From positions 16,120,001 to 16,184,000 of the forward strand of contig OU964934.1 in assembly GCA_918807975.1 (NCBI GenBank): a stretch of 64,000 nucleotides of DNA, in the 5' to 3' direction. Source of the stretch: Aplidium turbinatum. Its lineage: Eukaryota > Chordata > Ascidiacea > Aplousobranchia > Polyclinidae. The notes beneath the pieces are model-generated. The model was not told the DNA's origin. It did no database searches and saw nothing but the letters and a program-made list of their open reading frames with translations. Below, one piece after another: positions 52,701 to 62,987 of the stretch (positions within the stretch are counted from its first letter, which is position 1; the number at the start of each line of letters is the position of its first letter). Made by a program: the position numbers and the translations under genes.

Positions 52701-55317
52701 TCATTCATGTGAATCGCCGGACCAGGCTATCGAACTAATACAACAACTGCGTGAACTATTACAAAGTGGCGGCTTCCATTTAACTAAATTCCTGTCTAAC
52801 AGTGCAGAGGTCTTGAGTTCTGTGTTGCAGGAAGACTTGGCGTCGAAAGTCGATCTGCCGCAGTGCCAGCTTCCAACGCAGAAAACCCTTGGTGTTGTGT
52901 GGAATGCTGCAAGCGATTGCATGGAGGTGAGGGTGAGTATTCAACAAAAGCCCAACACCCGGAGAGGCGTTCTCTCCATGATTTCGCAAACATACGACCC
53001 ACTAGGTCTAATACAACCCTTCATTTTACCTGCTAGGCAACTCCTGCAGCAGGCATGTGACGCTCAACTTGATTGGGATGAACCCCTTAATGGCCTTGGG
53101 CCAGTAAACATTAATTGGGAAGCTTGGTTAAAGGCCCTTCCAGAGCTTGAATGTGTTTCCATCGCTAGAAGCCTGACTCTTTTTGGTAAATGTGCTATCC
53201 GCTTTGAATTGCATGGTTTTTGTGATGCCAGTACCAGTGGCTATGGGGTCGTGTTTTATGTTAAAGTGTTTTATGATGATTCTGTAGTAATTTGTAATTT
53301 TCTATTTGGCAAGTCTCGAGTGGCTCCATTAAAGCCTGTTAGCGTACCTCGCCTGGAGCTCACTGCTGCTGTGCTCGCTGCCAAAGTCTGCAATTTTATC
53401 CTGACGGAGTGTGATTTTAAATTCAATTGTGTTGTCTTATGGACAGACTCAACTGTTGTGCTGCGTTACATTAATAATACTTCGACTCGTTTTCACACCT
53501 TTGTGGCTAATAGGCTGAGCACTATTCACATGCTTACCAGTGTCAATCAATGGCATTATGTACCGACTACCTTAAACCCCGCTGATCTCGCGTCTCGGGG
53601 AGTTTGGCCTGATAAAGTTAATACCGCTAAGCTTTGGTTCAATGGTCCTAAGTTTTTGCATGATGTCACGAGCAATTGGCCAAACCAGCCCGACTTTGTT
53701 GGCGGAATTTCGTCAGACGATCCAGAGGTTAAAAACATTGAACATTGCTCAGCCCAACAACACGCGATTACGGACTCGGACTCTCTCTGTCGGTTGTTTA
53801 CCCGCTATTCGAACTTCCACGATCTACAAAGAACGGTTGCATGGTTGCTTCGCTTCAAATTGTACCTGAAAAGGAAATGCCGAGATGACTCCTTGACTGT
53901 TAAGACAGATTCGCTCAGTGTCGAGGAGATGGACGAAGCTGAACTTGCCATTGTCACAGCCGCCCAGCATCAAGCATACCCGACGGTGTTCGCAGTTCTC
54001 CATAACCACCCAGGATTTGACGCCCCGGTGGAACTCGTGTCCGACCTGCAGTTGAAGAAGCATGTGGCTTTGAAGGAGCTACAGTCCCTAAACCCCTATG
54101 TTGTTAACGAAACGTTAAGAGTTGGTGGGCGATTGCAACAATCTTCTCTGTCAAGCGGAAGAAGGCATCCGATCATTCTCCCATATCAGCACCCAATCAC
54201 CGATCTAGTGATCATGAGGTATCACGAACGAGAAGGACACATGGGATGCTCACAAGTCCTTACCGCCATTGCTTCCCGTTATTGGATTGTCAAAGGGCGA
54301 TCAGCTGTTAAAAGGGTCTTGCATTCCTGTATGAACTGTCGTTTTTGGAAAGCTACCGCCGGAAAACAGCAGATGGGCAACTTACCTGCTCCACTCGTAA
54401 ACAAATCCATTCCTTTTCAAGCTGCTGGCACTGACCTTCTTGGTCCATTGATGGTAAAGAGCGGCCGCAGCAGTGTTAAGCGATATGTTTGTATTTTTAA
54501 TTGTTTGGCGACCCGTGCTGTGCACTTTGAGGTCGTGCAATCCCTGGAGGCAAGTGCATTCATTCAAGCCTACCGAAGATTCTGCAGCCGTAGAAACGTT
54601 TGTCCTACTGATCTGTACAGTGACAACGGAGGAAACTTTGTTGCTGCAGACCGCGAACTTCGGCAAGGACTCAAGAACCTCCATCAAAAGAAAGTCGCAG
54701 ATGTCTTACTTCGGCATGAAACGAACTGGCACTTTAACCCTCCGCGTGCCTCACACCAAGGCGGCTTCTACGAAACATTTTTTCGTTTATTAAGAAAATT
54801 GATGCGGTCGCTGGTGGGAAACGCTACGTTGGATGAATTCGACCTTCTAACGCTGGTAGCAGAGATTGAAAGAATTTTAAACGATCGTCCCATCACTTCG
54901 CTCCCATCGTCACCAGATGATCTGCAAGCCCTGACTCCAAGTATGATACTCACCGGATCAGCTTGTGACACCCTACCGCCAGATGTTTTTATGAAGGCTG
55001 ACGGTTATCGACGCTCTTGGAGAAAGACCCAATACCTCACAAACAAGTTTTGGGAACAATGGCTGTTGCAATATCTCCCTCTGTTGCAGCCCCGACAAAA
55101 GTGGTTTGGCACATCTCCAAGCTTGAAACCAGGCGATTTGGTACTGGTAACGGACGAGGCAACTAAACGTGGGCACTGGCCCAAGGCTATTGTAAAGGAA
55201 GTTATGCCGGACACTAATAAACTTGTCAGACGCGTGCGAGTAAAGGTTGCTGACGGTACAGAGTTTGTTCGCGACATCAGAAAGATCTGCCTGCTAGAGG
55301 GCAGTATGGACTTTTAA
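49720..55317 (+). CDS. BEL/Pao Gag-Pol polyprotein
   Basis: A 1865-codon open frame from the ATG at 49720 (earlier in-frame codons lack an ATG). Order: coiled-coil-like N-terminus, DUF1759 gag region (about 230-400), CCHC-type zinc knuckles (about 459-520), aspartic protease around DEGSSVSL (about 580), reverse transcriptase with YVDD at about 989, RNase H from about 1165, integrase zinc-binding HHCC (about 1500), integrase core (about 1570-1690) and a DUF5641-type C-terminal domain. This is the normal BEL/Pao architecture in a single frame. It looks whole. Confidence 0.95.
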   Translation: MARKKPKQTPRRSKPNGYASGSTEQHEAASNISGQHDSSEELPGLVVLEQELVEIELGITSIDMELCSSDDFLSSSEVLEVKKRCLELQRKLSLKRLDLLKCKPQQSGSIESRMNRMGESIYGLLEACSTLIRSCREQSKQVSHQTSSVVMDAGSDTGKAAESSSHVTPRESGVKIPPVKAEQGILQGSSSASNILNPYTSPFRTEANNSSEFPIVVPQPQLSAGFQNVHGPRLSLEKFDGNVLKFFNFKRRFERYIESNYLSFEDRIAFLEDNCVGQALEVISGLSCLQNSERAYGMAWDRLRKRFGNPGKLMAKVKEDLLQGPPISEWDAPGLTKLCDKMYKCEVSFDGWGKSHLLNSDEVLQRLFLRLPYKLKEQFVHVNHLGSDCATFGDLRVLVEDAASRADSQYGHLMQPGKDVKRAPQPSLARSNPQGGYKRASVCTTQEQISQSANHKQESCCLCAESHALWKCEMFKQKPVAERRTLVQKHRLCFCCLRAGHRVVDCRFKKSCATCGSRHNSLLHVNRVEEESPSALKKGISATTSATVPATSGTTIFKVLPVKVWAGDPSNYTYTYAFIDEGSSVSLCSSSLVSRLGVAATKSNVELLTTNAVSFHDKKIDFLAVQGMEEQAVFSVADALVMDQIVDVSHSIPTEALSSAYSHLEDLKFPELKDRKVELLLGSDLHQAYLLQEVRTGAPGEPCGLHTLLGWTIYGKDGGDRQLNSPVMVNFLSVKESCDRMLNVLLQDFNDIDEPQAPCPSIEDKRALQIMQDTVKKVDGHYSVGLLWKDEDPDLCNNRSMALKRLEGMKRRFITDPVLFNKYRDKMQEYVKCGYAVPLETGVVDTPGKTCYVPHHCTTNAAKFRVVFDCSAKFKGVSLNDKLLHGPDLTNNLVGTLFRFRQHPIAVVGDIKAMFSQVRVDEGDRDAFRFLWYPDDDLKREPVDYRMQTHVFGAKSSPCCAAFALRMTAKDNEAGADQNTVNSVLKNVYVDDICHSCESPDQAIELIQQLRELLQSGGFHLTKFLSNSAEVLSSVLQEDLASKVDLPQCQLPTQKTLGVVWNAASDCMEVRVSIQQKPNTRRGVLSMISQTYDPLGLIQPFILPARQLLQQACDAQLDWDEPLNGLGPVNINWEAWLKALPELECVSIARSLTLFGKCAIRFELHGFCDASTSGYGVVFYVKVFYDDSVVICNFLFGKSRVAPLKPVSVPRLELTAAVLAAKVCNFILTECDFKFNCVVLWTDSTVVLRYINNTSTRFHTFVANRLSTIHMLTSVNQWHYVPTTLNPADLASRGVWPDKVNTAKLWFNGPKFLHDVTSNWPNQPDFVGGISSDDPEVKNIEHCSAQQHAITDSDSLCRLFTRYSNFHDLQRTVAWLLRFKLYLKRKCRDDSLTVKTDSLSVEEMDEAELAIVTAAQHQAYPTVFAVLHNHPGFDAPVELVSDLQLKKHVALKELQSLNPYVVNETLRVGGRLQQSSLSSGRRHPIILPYQHPITDLVIMRYHEREGHMGCSQVLTAIASRYWIVKGRSAVKRVLHSCMNCRFWKATAGKQQMGNLPAPLVNKSIPFQAAGTDLLGPLMVKSGRSSVKRYVCIFNCLATRAVHFEVVQSLEASAFIQAYRRFCSRRNVCPTDLYSDNGGNFVAADRELRQGLKNLHQKKVADVLLRHETNWHFNPPRASHQGGFYETFFRLLRKLMRSLVGNATLDEFDLLTLVAEIERILNDRPITSLPSSPDDLQALTPSMILTGSACDTLPPDVFMKADGYRRSWRKTQYLTNKFWEQWLLQYLPLLQPRQKWFGTSPSLKPGDLVLVTDEATKRGHWPKAIVKEVMPDTNKLVRRVRVKVADGTEFVRDIRKICLLEGSMDF

Positions 55318-56213
55318 AATGACAATTTTGTTTTCTAGGCTGGCTGGTTGGCACGATTGCACAACTGACATTGCTCATGCTGCTTACGTTTTATATTTGA
55401 ATTGTATTGCGTGTTTGTGTTTATTTTACTATTATTATTCTTGTGCTCCTCACTACCGCAGCTAGCGCGGCGTCGTCGATGCATTTGCATCCAGCAGTTC
55501 TGCCATAACTGTGTTATTGACTCCCATCAATAGTGTTGTTTCTATTTGCATCCTGCAGTTATTTACACTGTAGCAGTCTAGCTCTGTTTTTGGTCTGACT
55601 ATTTCACACACCTGTCTCACTACTAAAGCTTTTGCTATGTGCGATATTATTTTTTGTGTTTTGTCAATTCATTGCTTAATTATCACGACTCGACTTAACA
55701 GTCGCGTGTTTTTTCTGGTAGCCTACTTTTGCTCTGACGTTAATGTCACTTGCGCTGGTCATAGCATTGCGCAGTATTAGGTTGTATGTGTGCTTTTGTT
55801 TATGCCATATCCCCACTTCTGCCACTGGTACCATGTATGCTATCATTTGTTTTTCGTGTATCCGTTTATGCTGACTTCCAGTTGTCGGTAGACTTATGTT
55901 TTTGTGCTTATTCTTAGCAATCGCTAAGCATGTTGGTCAAAAGGGTTTATTAACTCTTCTTGGGCGTGTCTTCGAGCTACTGTTATGTATGTTCTATTAG
56001 GTTTGTGTGTAATGCAAGCCAGCTTTTATGTTGCAATTGTGATCCTTGCTAACCGCGAATATTTTTGATTCTGGTCGACATTTGCATAATTCATGTCAAT
56101 TGTCGTTTATGTGGCCACCTTGTGGCAATTAATTGGTTTGTGTTTTGCTTCATTTTAATCGTTTTACATTGGTAAAACCCTCATTTGTTAAACTCTGGTT
56201 TTGGGGGTGGGTA

Positions 56214-56525
56214 TGTTAGAAACGATTCCCCGCCCATTTAATATTATTGTGGTATCTCCGCTCCATTCTATTTTCATGCTTGAGTGACCCGGCCATGCAT
56301 TAACAATTTTGGCTAGTTGATCTTTCTTTTTACGTTTTGGCATGGACTGGAGTGGTCATTGTTTTATAAATCTGGAGAACTGGAGATTTGGAGTGACTAG
56401 GGAATATGTAAGAATTCGGTAAGCAACTGTTTGTTTTGTTTTATTATTGTCGTTTTCAATACACCATTTCTTCTAATAAGTAAGGCCTGCACTTTATCCA
56501 GTCTAGGCAGAAAACGTTTTAGACA
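56214..56525 (+). repeat. BEL/Pao 3' LTR
   Basis: 312 bp, the twin of the 5' LTR, preceded by a G-rich polypurine-like tract and followed by the target duplication ACTAC. Confidence 0.95.
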
Positions 56526-56530
56526 ACTAC

Positions 56531-57608
56531 TACACACTACTAAATGTTCACGCGAGGAGTACCGTACCCTAGAGATTTTACTGGGTAGAGGAAATTTATC
56601 GAGTCGATTATTCTTCGATTTTCTTTTCTAGAAACTCGGCTTTTCTTAATCCTCAATGTCATCAAAACTATTGAAGTGCTACTACCCTGCATTCATTTGT
56701 TGAATTTATTCAACTTGACATAAATTATCTGAAAGGTAGACCATGTTTGTGCAATAGTAGCCATTAATGTAATAAAACGTCTTGAATGCACTGTAGTTTT
56801 GCATGATGCAGCCTGCGGTAGTTCACAGTTTTAAAACAGCAAACATAGCCTAAACCTCAACAACTTCTGGTGACTTGTTTCAGTAAGATTTTTTTGCGCT
56901 AGAAACTGAGTCCTTTGGCTTGTCTTTCTCACTCCCCACTTCGTTTTACCCACTCCATGATGGATCTTCGTTATTTGATGCTCTTACTTATACGTAGAAA
57001 TAGGCATGATCTTGAAGATTAAGATCTAAGATCACTTTTTTGTGTGATCTTGAAGAACAATAAGATCAAGATCACTCAAAAAATTGGAGTTTAGGCTACC
57101 GTACTTACATTTACAAGATAGTAGGTAGGCCTAGGCTAAAAAGTAATGTGCAGAGATGTACGTATACACTAACGCTTGCGGCCACATTTTTTTGGATAGT
57201 TGTGGCTTGAGGCTACGCCGTAAAGTTTTCGCGGTTTTTTAGCGCATAGCGTCAACGCATACTTTTTAATGTTTTAGCTGTTGTTTGCATTTTTTTATCA
57301 AACTTTCCAAATTTTGAATAAATTGAAAGAATGTTTTCAATGAGCAAAGACATATTGAAACCAAAACGCAGCAAAATGTCAGACGAACACTTTCGGATGC
57401 TTGTGTTTCTTCGTCGAAATTCAAAATGAAACTTGTTTGTTTCGAGTGGTTTATACCGTGTGAATGTTTGGCACCTAGCAAACAAAATGAGTTTGCGCTA
57501 GTGTATGCGCTGCCGCTGACAACTTTTTTTACAAGTTAGCCTACGTTGACGCATACGGCGAATGGTTTTTCGAACGTTTACGCTGACGGCGTCAATATTT
57601 TTGTATGC
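56531..57608. other. Unassigned intergenic DNA
   Basis: No gene recognised. A short repeat of AAGATCAAGATC/AGATCTTGA phrases lies at 57005-57075. Confidence 0.35.
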
Positions 57609-57617
57609 GCGTGCATC

Positions 57618-57828
57618 GGTAACGACTAGAACATCACACAACTAAGGCGAAAGAGAAAATTGAAAAAAGAAAACTAATCGGGAAATAGTTAAAACATCGC
57701 ACTCTCAGGCTAAAAGTAACTACTGTACTTTCAATTCTCTCATTTTCGCAGACCATCATTTTTCCCAATTAGTTTTCTTTTTTCAATTTTCTCTTTCGCC
57801 TGAGTTGTGTGATGTTCTAGTTGTTACT
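57618..57828. mobile_element. Hairpin MITE, copy A
   Basis: Long TIRs beginning GGTAACGACTAGAACATCAC, with the interior also largely self-complementary (AAAATTGAAAAAAGAAAAC and its complement). A 9-bp duplication GCGTGCATC (57609-57617 and 57829-57837) suggests Mutator-like mobilisation. Confidence 0.85.
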
Positions 57829-57874
57829 GCGTGCATCACTGGTAATGTGTGGGAATTACTAACATGAATATAAG

Positions 57875-58081
57875 GGTAACGACTAGAACATCACACAACT
57901 AAGGCGAAAGAGCCATGTCCATTGAGTCCTGTCTTTGTCATAAGTTACCAAGGGGGGTGGGGGGGACTTATATACCAGTCCCAGGTATACAAGTCCCACT
58001 CCCCTTGGTAACTCATGACAAAGACAGGACTCAAGCTGCGTGGCTCTTTCGCCTTAGTTGTGTGATGTTCTAATCGTTACC
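57875..58081. mobile_element. Hairpin MITE, copy B
   Basis: The same first 35 bp as copy A, but a different, fully palindromic interior built around GAGTCCTGTCTTTGTCAT and its complement. Duplication GAATATAAG (57866-57874) versus TAATATAAG (58082-58090). The whole 207 bp can fold as one hairpin. Confidence 0.85.
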
Positions 58082-58264
58082 TAATATAAGGAACTGCTAA
58101 TATTATGCAGGGTTGCCAAATTGTCCTTATTTCTAAGATTTGTCCTTGTTTTGAAGGGCCAGGTCTTATTTTCAACAATTACAGAACTTCGATCGTTTTC
58201 CTCTAGTAGGCTATCCGGTGTTCCATAATAGCCTATTCTAAAATTAGTCTAATTAGTTTCCTCT

Positions 58265-58836
58265 AGTAGTCATCAGATTCTTCAAGCCAAAGTTGGAGTA
58301 CGAGTGCATCTTCTTGACCTGCGATCGATGCCAGGCGAAACCTCGGAACAGATCACAAACTTTATTTTCTCTAGGCTATTCAAGAGAAAGGCTTAGACAT
58401 GAAACAGCTATCATCCTTTTGTGCCGATAATGCACCAGTGAATTTTGGAGGATCACAGCACAGTGGAAAAAACAACGTCTTCTCTCGTCTCAAAGAGCAA
58501 ACATTGCATCTGATCCCGGTCGGCTGCCCTGCTCATATTTTGCATAATGCAGCAGAGAAGGGATCAGAGCGCCTCACATTTAACATAGAAACAATCGTAC
58601 TGAAGATTGGTAGCCACTTCAAAAGCCAAACTGGTAGAACGATGAAGCTCAAGCATTTCTGTGAGGAGCTTGATAGCAACTACTCGACTCTACCAACACA
58701 CACGCCGACTCGATAGACCACACTTGATGCTGTACTCGAGCGAATGATCGATCTCTGGGAACCACTCTCAGTGACGTTCGGTGGCTTAAACCGTTGGGAA
58801 AGCAACTTGGAAATATGCTGCAGCAAGGTAGTAGGC
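58265..58836 (+). pseudogene. hAT transposase fragment
   Basis: Pieces LRSMPGETSEQITNFI (about 58305-58370), then SSFCADNAPVNFGG and LIPVGCPAHILHNAAEKGSE (58399-58716), and TTLDAVLERMIDLWEPLS (58719-58775). They match the central region of zinc-finger-BED hAT transposases. A frame change near 58375 and a TAG at 58714 interrupt it, and a hAT-end fragment cuts it off at about 58838. Confidence 0.75.
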
Positions 58837-58837
58837 A

Positions 58838-58990
58838 CGAAGGGCGTAACCGTCGGGCGAAGCCCGTAGGTGTGTTGCCGAAGGCAACACTTCCAGCGGG
58901 GGGTCTGGGGGCCTCCCCAGAAATTTTTGAAAAACACTTCCAATTTGGTGCGCTCTGAGAGCATTTCCAAAACAAATCAAAAATAAAAAT
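58838..58990. mobile_element. hAT terminal fragment
   Basis: GGGCGAAGCCCG and CCAGAAATTTTTGAAAAAC match the left subterminal region of the element at 37439-39235, but no complete TIR pair or duplication was found. It interrupts the transposase fragment on its left. Confidence 0.6.
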
Positions 58991-59619
58991 CTGTCAAATT
59001 GTGCTTCGCTTATGTCATGATCATACATCCATTTAATGTTTAGAAGTCATGAACAATCTTAATTTTAACGTTGCAGGACCAAACTCCAGTGTTAGACATG
59101 GAATAACAGTTGTCTAAATATTTAATTCGTCATGAATGTTCATTCTCAGATATTCAGTTAGGCCTACACTACAAAAACTAACACCTATAAACATTACCAC
59201 CGCAAGCAATTTGTACAAAAAGCTGGATAAGTTTGCCTCCTGCGCATAGAAGCTTAACGAACTAAATAGCCTATTGCATCCGCACCTGAACGTTCATTGG
59301 CGAAGTAACGTTATATCAACGCTGTAAAAAGGGCAAAGGCATGACTATGAAAGCTAGTAGGCTAAAGTACATGGCAAGGAGACCTCAAAAAACAGCAACA
59401 ATCTTTTCGCCTTTATGATGCTGTGCTGTGTACCGTGACGAGAGACCATTCTGTGCTTGTGACGAGATAGTCTAGCGATTGTGGGCTACGCATTGACGTC
59501 ACTGGGAAAGCAACTCTAACCATAACACATCTGATTGGCTAAGCAGCTGGTGACGTTTTGCAAAACGAGTGAGGATTGGATAAAACGAAGGCGGTTTTTG
59601 ACGTTTTTGAACGTGGGGA

Positions 59620-59712
59620 AAGCAACTTTGCAAGTTGCTTTCAAACTGCAAGTTGCTTTTCAACTTTGCAAGTTGCTTTTCAACTTTGCAACTTTGCAAG
59701 TTGCTTTCCTGT
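59620..59712. repeat. Short tandem repeat
   Basis: Four to five copies of the 20-bp phrase GCAAGTTGCTTTTCAACTTT, with shorter variants at the right end. No coding function. Confidence 0.85.
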
Positions 59713-59797
59713 AGCCTGTGGTTGTTTCTGACAGGAGCGTTTGCGTTAATTGGCATTTATAGGCAAGACATGTGGTTTGGTGAGGACTTAGATTACT

Positions 59798-60425
59798 CAC
59801 AGGTAATTCTAGTCACGAATACAGTAGTTTTCAAGTTAAAATAGACGTGATAAAAATAATAAGTTAAACCTAGAATTTAGTCATTATATTTTGCATAGTT
59901 TTCGCTCAGGTAAGCACTGCTTTCCTTGCTTTCCCTCACCGATCGTCACTGTTGTAAAGTGACAATGAATAAATCATAGTATTTTTGTTATTACTTACTC
60001 CAGCTATGTTAATGCATGGCCACCTGGAGATCTTTAGGTGGTCATGGTTAATGACTTTATACTTGCAGCACCTCTCAAACAGGAGATCGTTGGCAAGATT
60101 TACAAACCATAAAATGATATTTCTTAAAATGTTTACTGTTTTTTATCTGTTTGGGTAGTTATGGAGCAACGTCGCATTTGCGCAATCTGATGACGAAGAG
60201 ATGTGTCTTCCTTTTCGTCGTTCCCTTCCACGGAGACCCACAGTGGGGCAAGGTTTGCAGTGGTGGTTTCTGACAGGTTTCTAGTCACGAACACAGTAAT
60301 TTTCAAGTTAAAATAGACGTGATAAAAATAATAAGAAGTTAAACCTAGAATTCAGTCATTATATTTCGCATAATTTTCGCTCAGGTAAGCACTGCTTTCC
60401 TTGCTTTCCCTCACCGATCGTTACT
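59798..60425. repeat. Direct repeat pair, about 145 bp
   Basis: 59805-59953 and 60281-60425 are about 95% alike (both contain TCAAGTTAAAATAGACGTGA and GGTAAGCACTGCTTTCCTTG). The 330 bp between them is unrelated and includes a small palindromic phrase at 60010-60050. It may be a duplication or a pair of solo terminal repeats. Confidence 0.8.
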
Positions 60426-60439
60426 GGGTGCCGAAGTAG

Positions 60440-61136
60440 GGGGGATATATCCCCCTATATTTTGGCAGCATCCCCCCAATAATTAAAAAACATATATTTG
60501 CTATAAAGTTTTACTTCGATTTAGTTTTTTACAAGCATCTCGAATTGCTCTTGTTTTTAATTGTGCTGTCTGCGCTAGAAGCAAAAATAAAAGCACAATA
60601 GGAATCTTAACAAGCTTAGTTAAAGCTGTAACATATTTGGGACTTGTGGTGATTTTGAAGCCTTTGGCACTCATGGGCAAGGCCTATGAGAGGGAGTACG
60701 GAGGGTACGGCGTACCCTTGAGGGCCCAGGATTGTGATTGTTGGGGGGCCCGAAATTGTGATTTTGTAGTTTACGCACAAAAATGTTTGGTTAAAACCAT
60801 TCTAAAAAAGTTGTTATTCTTTAGTTATGGGGAGGGCCCGTAATGTAGAAAAAGGGCCCGGAAAGGGAATTGAATGCATTGCGCACAAATTAGAGGCCCA
60901 AAGTGGTGATTGAATGCTTTACGTCCAAAAATGTTTTGTTAAAAGCATCCTAAATTAAATCATTAAAGTTGGTTATTCTCCTGTCCATGGAGGGAGGCAT
61001 AGTGTAGCAAAAGCAGGTTTGAGAAAAACCCGGGTTTAAGAAAAAAAAAAAAAACTATTTGAAAAAGGTAAGTAGTAAGTAATACCACATCTCGGACCCC
61101 TATATGCCATGCTGTGACGTCACAAAAGAAACAAAC
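60440..61136. other. G/C-run hAT-like debris
   Basis: Short runs such as GGGGGGATATATCCCCC (60451) and repeated GGGCCC phrases with TGATTTTGTAGTTTACGCAC and its variant (60740-60940) resemble hAT subterminal DNA. No bounded element was found. Confidence 0.35.
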
Positions 61137-61490
61137 CAAAAACCACTCATGCATGACAATGAATCGTTGTTTGTTTCTATGATTATGCTAAGAAAAACCA
61201 CTCATGCATGACAATGAGTTGTTGATGATTCAAGCTGTAGGGTTGCCAGATGTATGGTAAACAAACCACTCATGCATGACAATGAATTGTTGTTTGTTTC
61301 TATGATGATGCTGAGGTGTTGACCTCACAAAAGGTGTTGAAGCGGAACAATTCCACTTTTAGTGTAAATTTACCCGCCAAAATTCAAATGTATAAAGAAT
61401 AAACAAAGAAATTAAAATTCAAATGTATAAAGAATAAACAAACAAATTAGAGCATAATTCAAGATCCAGGGTTGCCAGATGTATGGTAAA
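61137..61490. repeat. Interleaved short direct repeats
   Basis: ACCACTCATGCATGACAATG occurs three times (about 61141, 61197, 61265), GGGTTGCCAGATGTATGGTA twice (61241, 61469) and AAATTCAAATGTATAAAGAA twice (61380, 61415). It looks like stepwise local duplication. Confidence 0.8.
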
Positions 61491-61507
61491 CATGTTCCAT
61501 ATGAGTG

Positions 61508-62177
61508 TGTAACATGTACCATGTTTTAAGCAACAAATTTATATTTTAACATTTAACCGAAATTATTAGAATTGAAAAATGTATTTAAACGCTGCAAATT
61601 CAAAACCTAAATTCTGTTCTCACGGAATCTAGGTCAAGCTTTCCCAGAAATGCCACTCTCACAGAATTAGCTCACCACAAACGTATTTCTGAAGCGATAT
61701 AATTGTGTAACTGGTTTTGCTTCATAATTCTCACGATAAGCTATTATTGATAAAAAGGCACTACATTATGAAATGAGCGGGGAATTGAAAAATGAATTCA
61801 TTCGAAATTAGACTTGCAAAGCGAACAGACTGAACTTTAGAAAAGAGAACAAAAATTCCCAACTGGAGAATGTCGCTATTCTGACACCGGTTGCAATAAA
61901 TTAAATTAAGTTAGTTAGACATGTATTTTCAATTTCCCGCATTTTGTAACTTTGATTTAATAAAAAATGTTTAATTCTTTTTAATTCGTTTGCTTTTTTG
62001 TAGGAAGTCATACCCCTAGACTAGACAGCCAGAAGCCTAAATTATCCTCTTTTAATTAGAGACTTAGAGTCTCTCAATATTCTTTTTAAATTATTCTTTT
62101 TATTTTTATAAACAAAATTTACGAAAATTAGACAGCCAAACCCTACGCTGGGGTCGTAGAAAAGTAAAATCCCTACA
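61508..62177 (+). repeat. Ty3/gypsy 5' LTR
   Basis: TGTAACATGTACC...CCCTACA, about 670 bp, homologous to the LTRs at 24565 and 14892. An internal alternative end, CCAAACCCTACG, lies at about 62148, so the exact right boundary is uncertain by about 30 bp. Confidence 0.8.
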
Positions 62178-62178
62178 C

Positions 62179-62191
62179 TGGGGGCTCGTCC
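62179..62191 (+). other. Primer binding site, tRNA-Pro-like
   Basis: TGGGGGCTCGTCC, one base after the LTR end, equals the 3' terminal complement used by tRNA-Pro-primed retroelements over 13 nt. Its position confirms the 5' LTR and + orientation. Confidence 0.75.
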
Positions 62192-62987
62192 AAAGGCGAA
62201 GTGTAGGCCTAACATGTTTTAAAAGGGTAATGAGTTCGTGCCTTTTAAGTTAGAAATAGAAATTGTGGCAGAGCTTGCTTGCCTAATCTTTCATAGCTGA
62301 TCTTTCTGCTTTTTCTCCAAATCTTTCTGCTTTGGGGAGAATTTTTCTTGAACTCTTTCTTGGGTGTCACCAAAATGGTGCGCAAATTGTTAATTAAGTT
62401 TTATTCATTTTCAGCCCAACTTACGTTGGGAGGTCACCAATGTGGTAACATTTATATTACATGGTTGTTAAATTTTTCATAAAATTATTGATTTTATTGG
62501 GACTGTCTGATAAAATTCTGTTGAATTTGACTACATAAAATTTTTTTTCACAAAACTGTTGTTTTACCATATTATTGAGTTAATCAGACCTTAATAATTT
62601 TTTGTTTGAACGAGTTTTTTCTGCATTTTTATTCCTCAGCCATTTTTCTCATCATCAATCAGGGATTTTGTTCCCTATCCATATTTCCTCCTCCATTTCT
62701 GATTGGCTGATTCTTATTCTTGCTTTCCGGATATCTTTTTTTGGTCTTTAGAGAGGTGGAGGCTTTCTGGGGTCCGTGATTCTGACGTTGTATTGCTCCT
62801 TGCAATAGTCAGCATAACTTTCTTTTTGATCTTGATCAACGAAGTCAAGAAGGTATTCTGTAAGGTTTGTTTCAGTAGGGACTAGTAGCCTAATTGTCAC
62901 TAACTAATTGTGTGTGAAACAAAGAAGTAGAAAAGAGAAATCGAAAGAACGATAACGTATTGATACTTTATATTTAGGCTACTTTCA
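62192..62987 (+). other. Gypsy leader region
   Basis: Non-coding DNA between the primer site and gag, T-rich. Short ORFs are not convincing. Confidence 0.5.

Larger units (their letters stand above)
48476..56525 (+). mobile_element. BEL/Pao LTR retrotransposon, looks whole and young
   Basis: 8.05 kb: identical 312-bp LTRs, a leader with tandem repeats, a single long Gag-Pol frame, a 3' untranslated region of about 0.9 kb and a polypurine-like tract (GGGGGTGGG) just before the 3' LTR. The 5-bp duplication ACTAC is intact. Identical LTRs mean a very recent insertion. It landed 25 bp beyond the closing target duplication of the nest's outer MITE. Confidence 0.95.
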
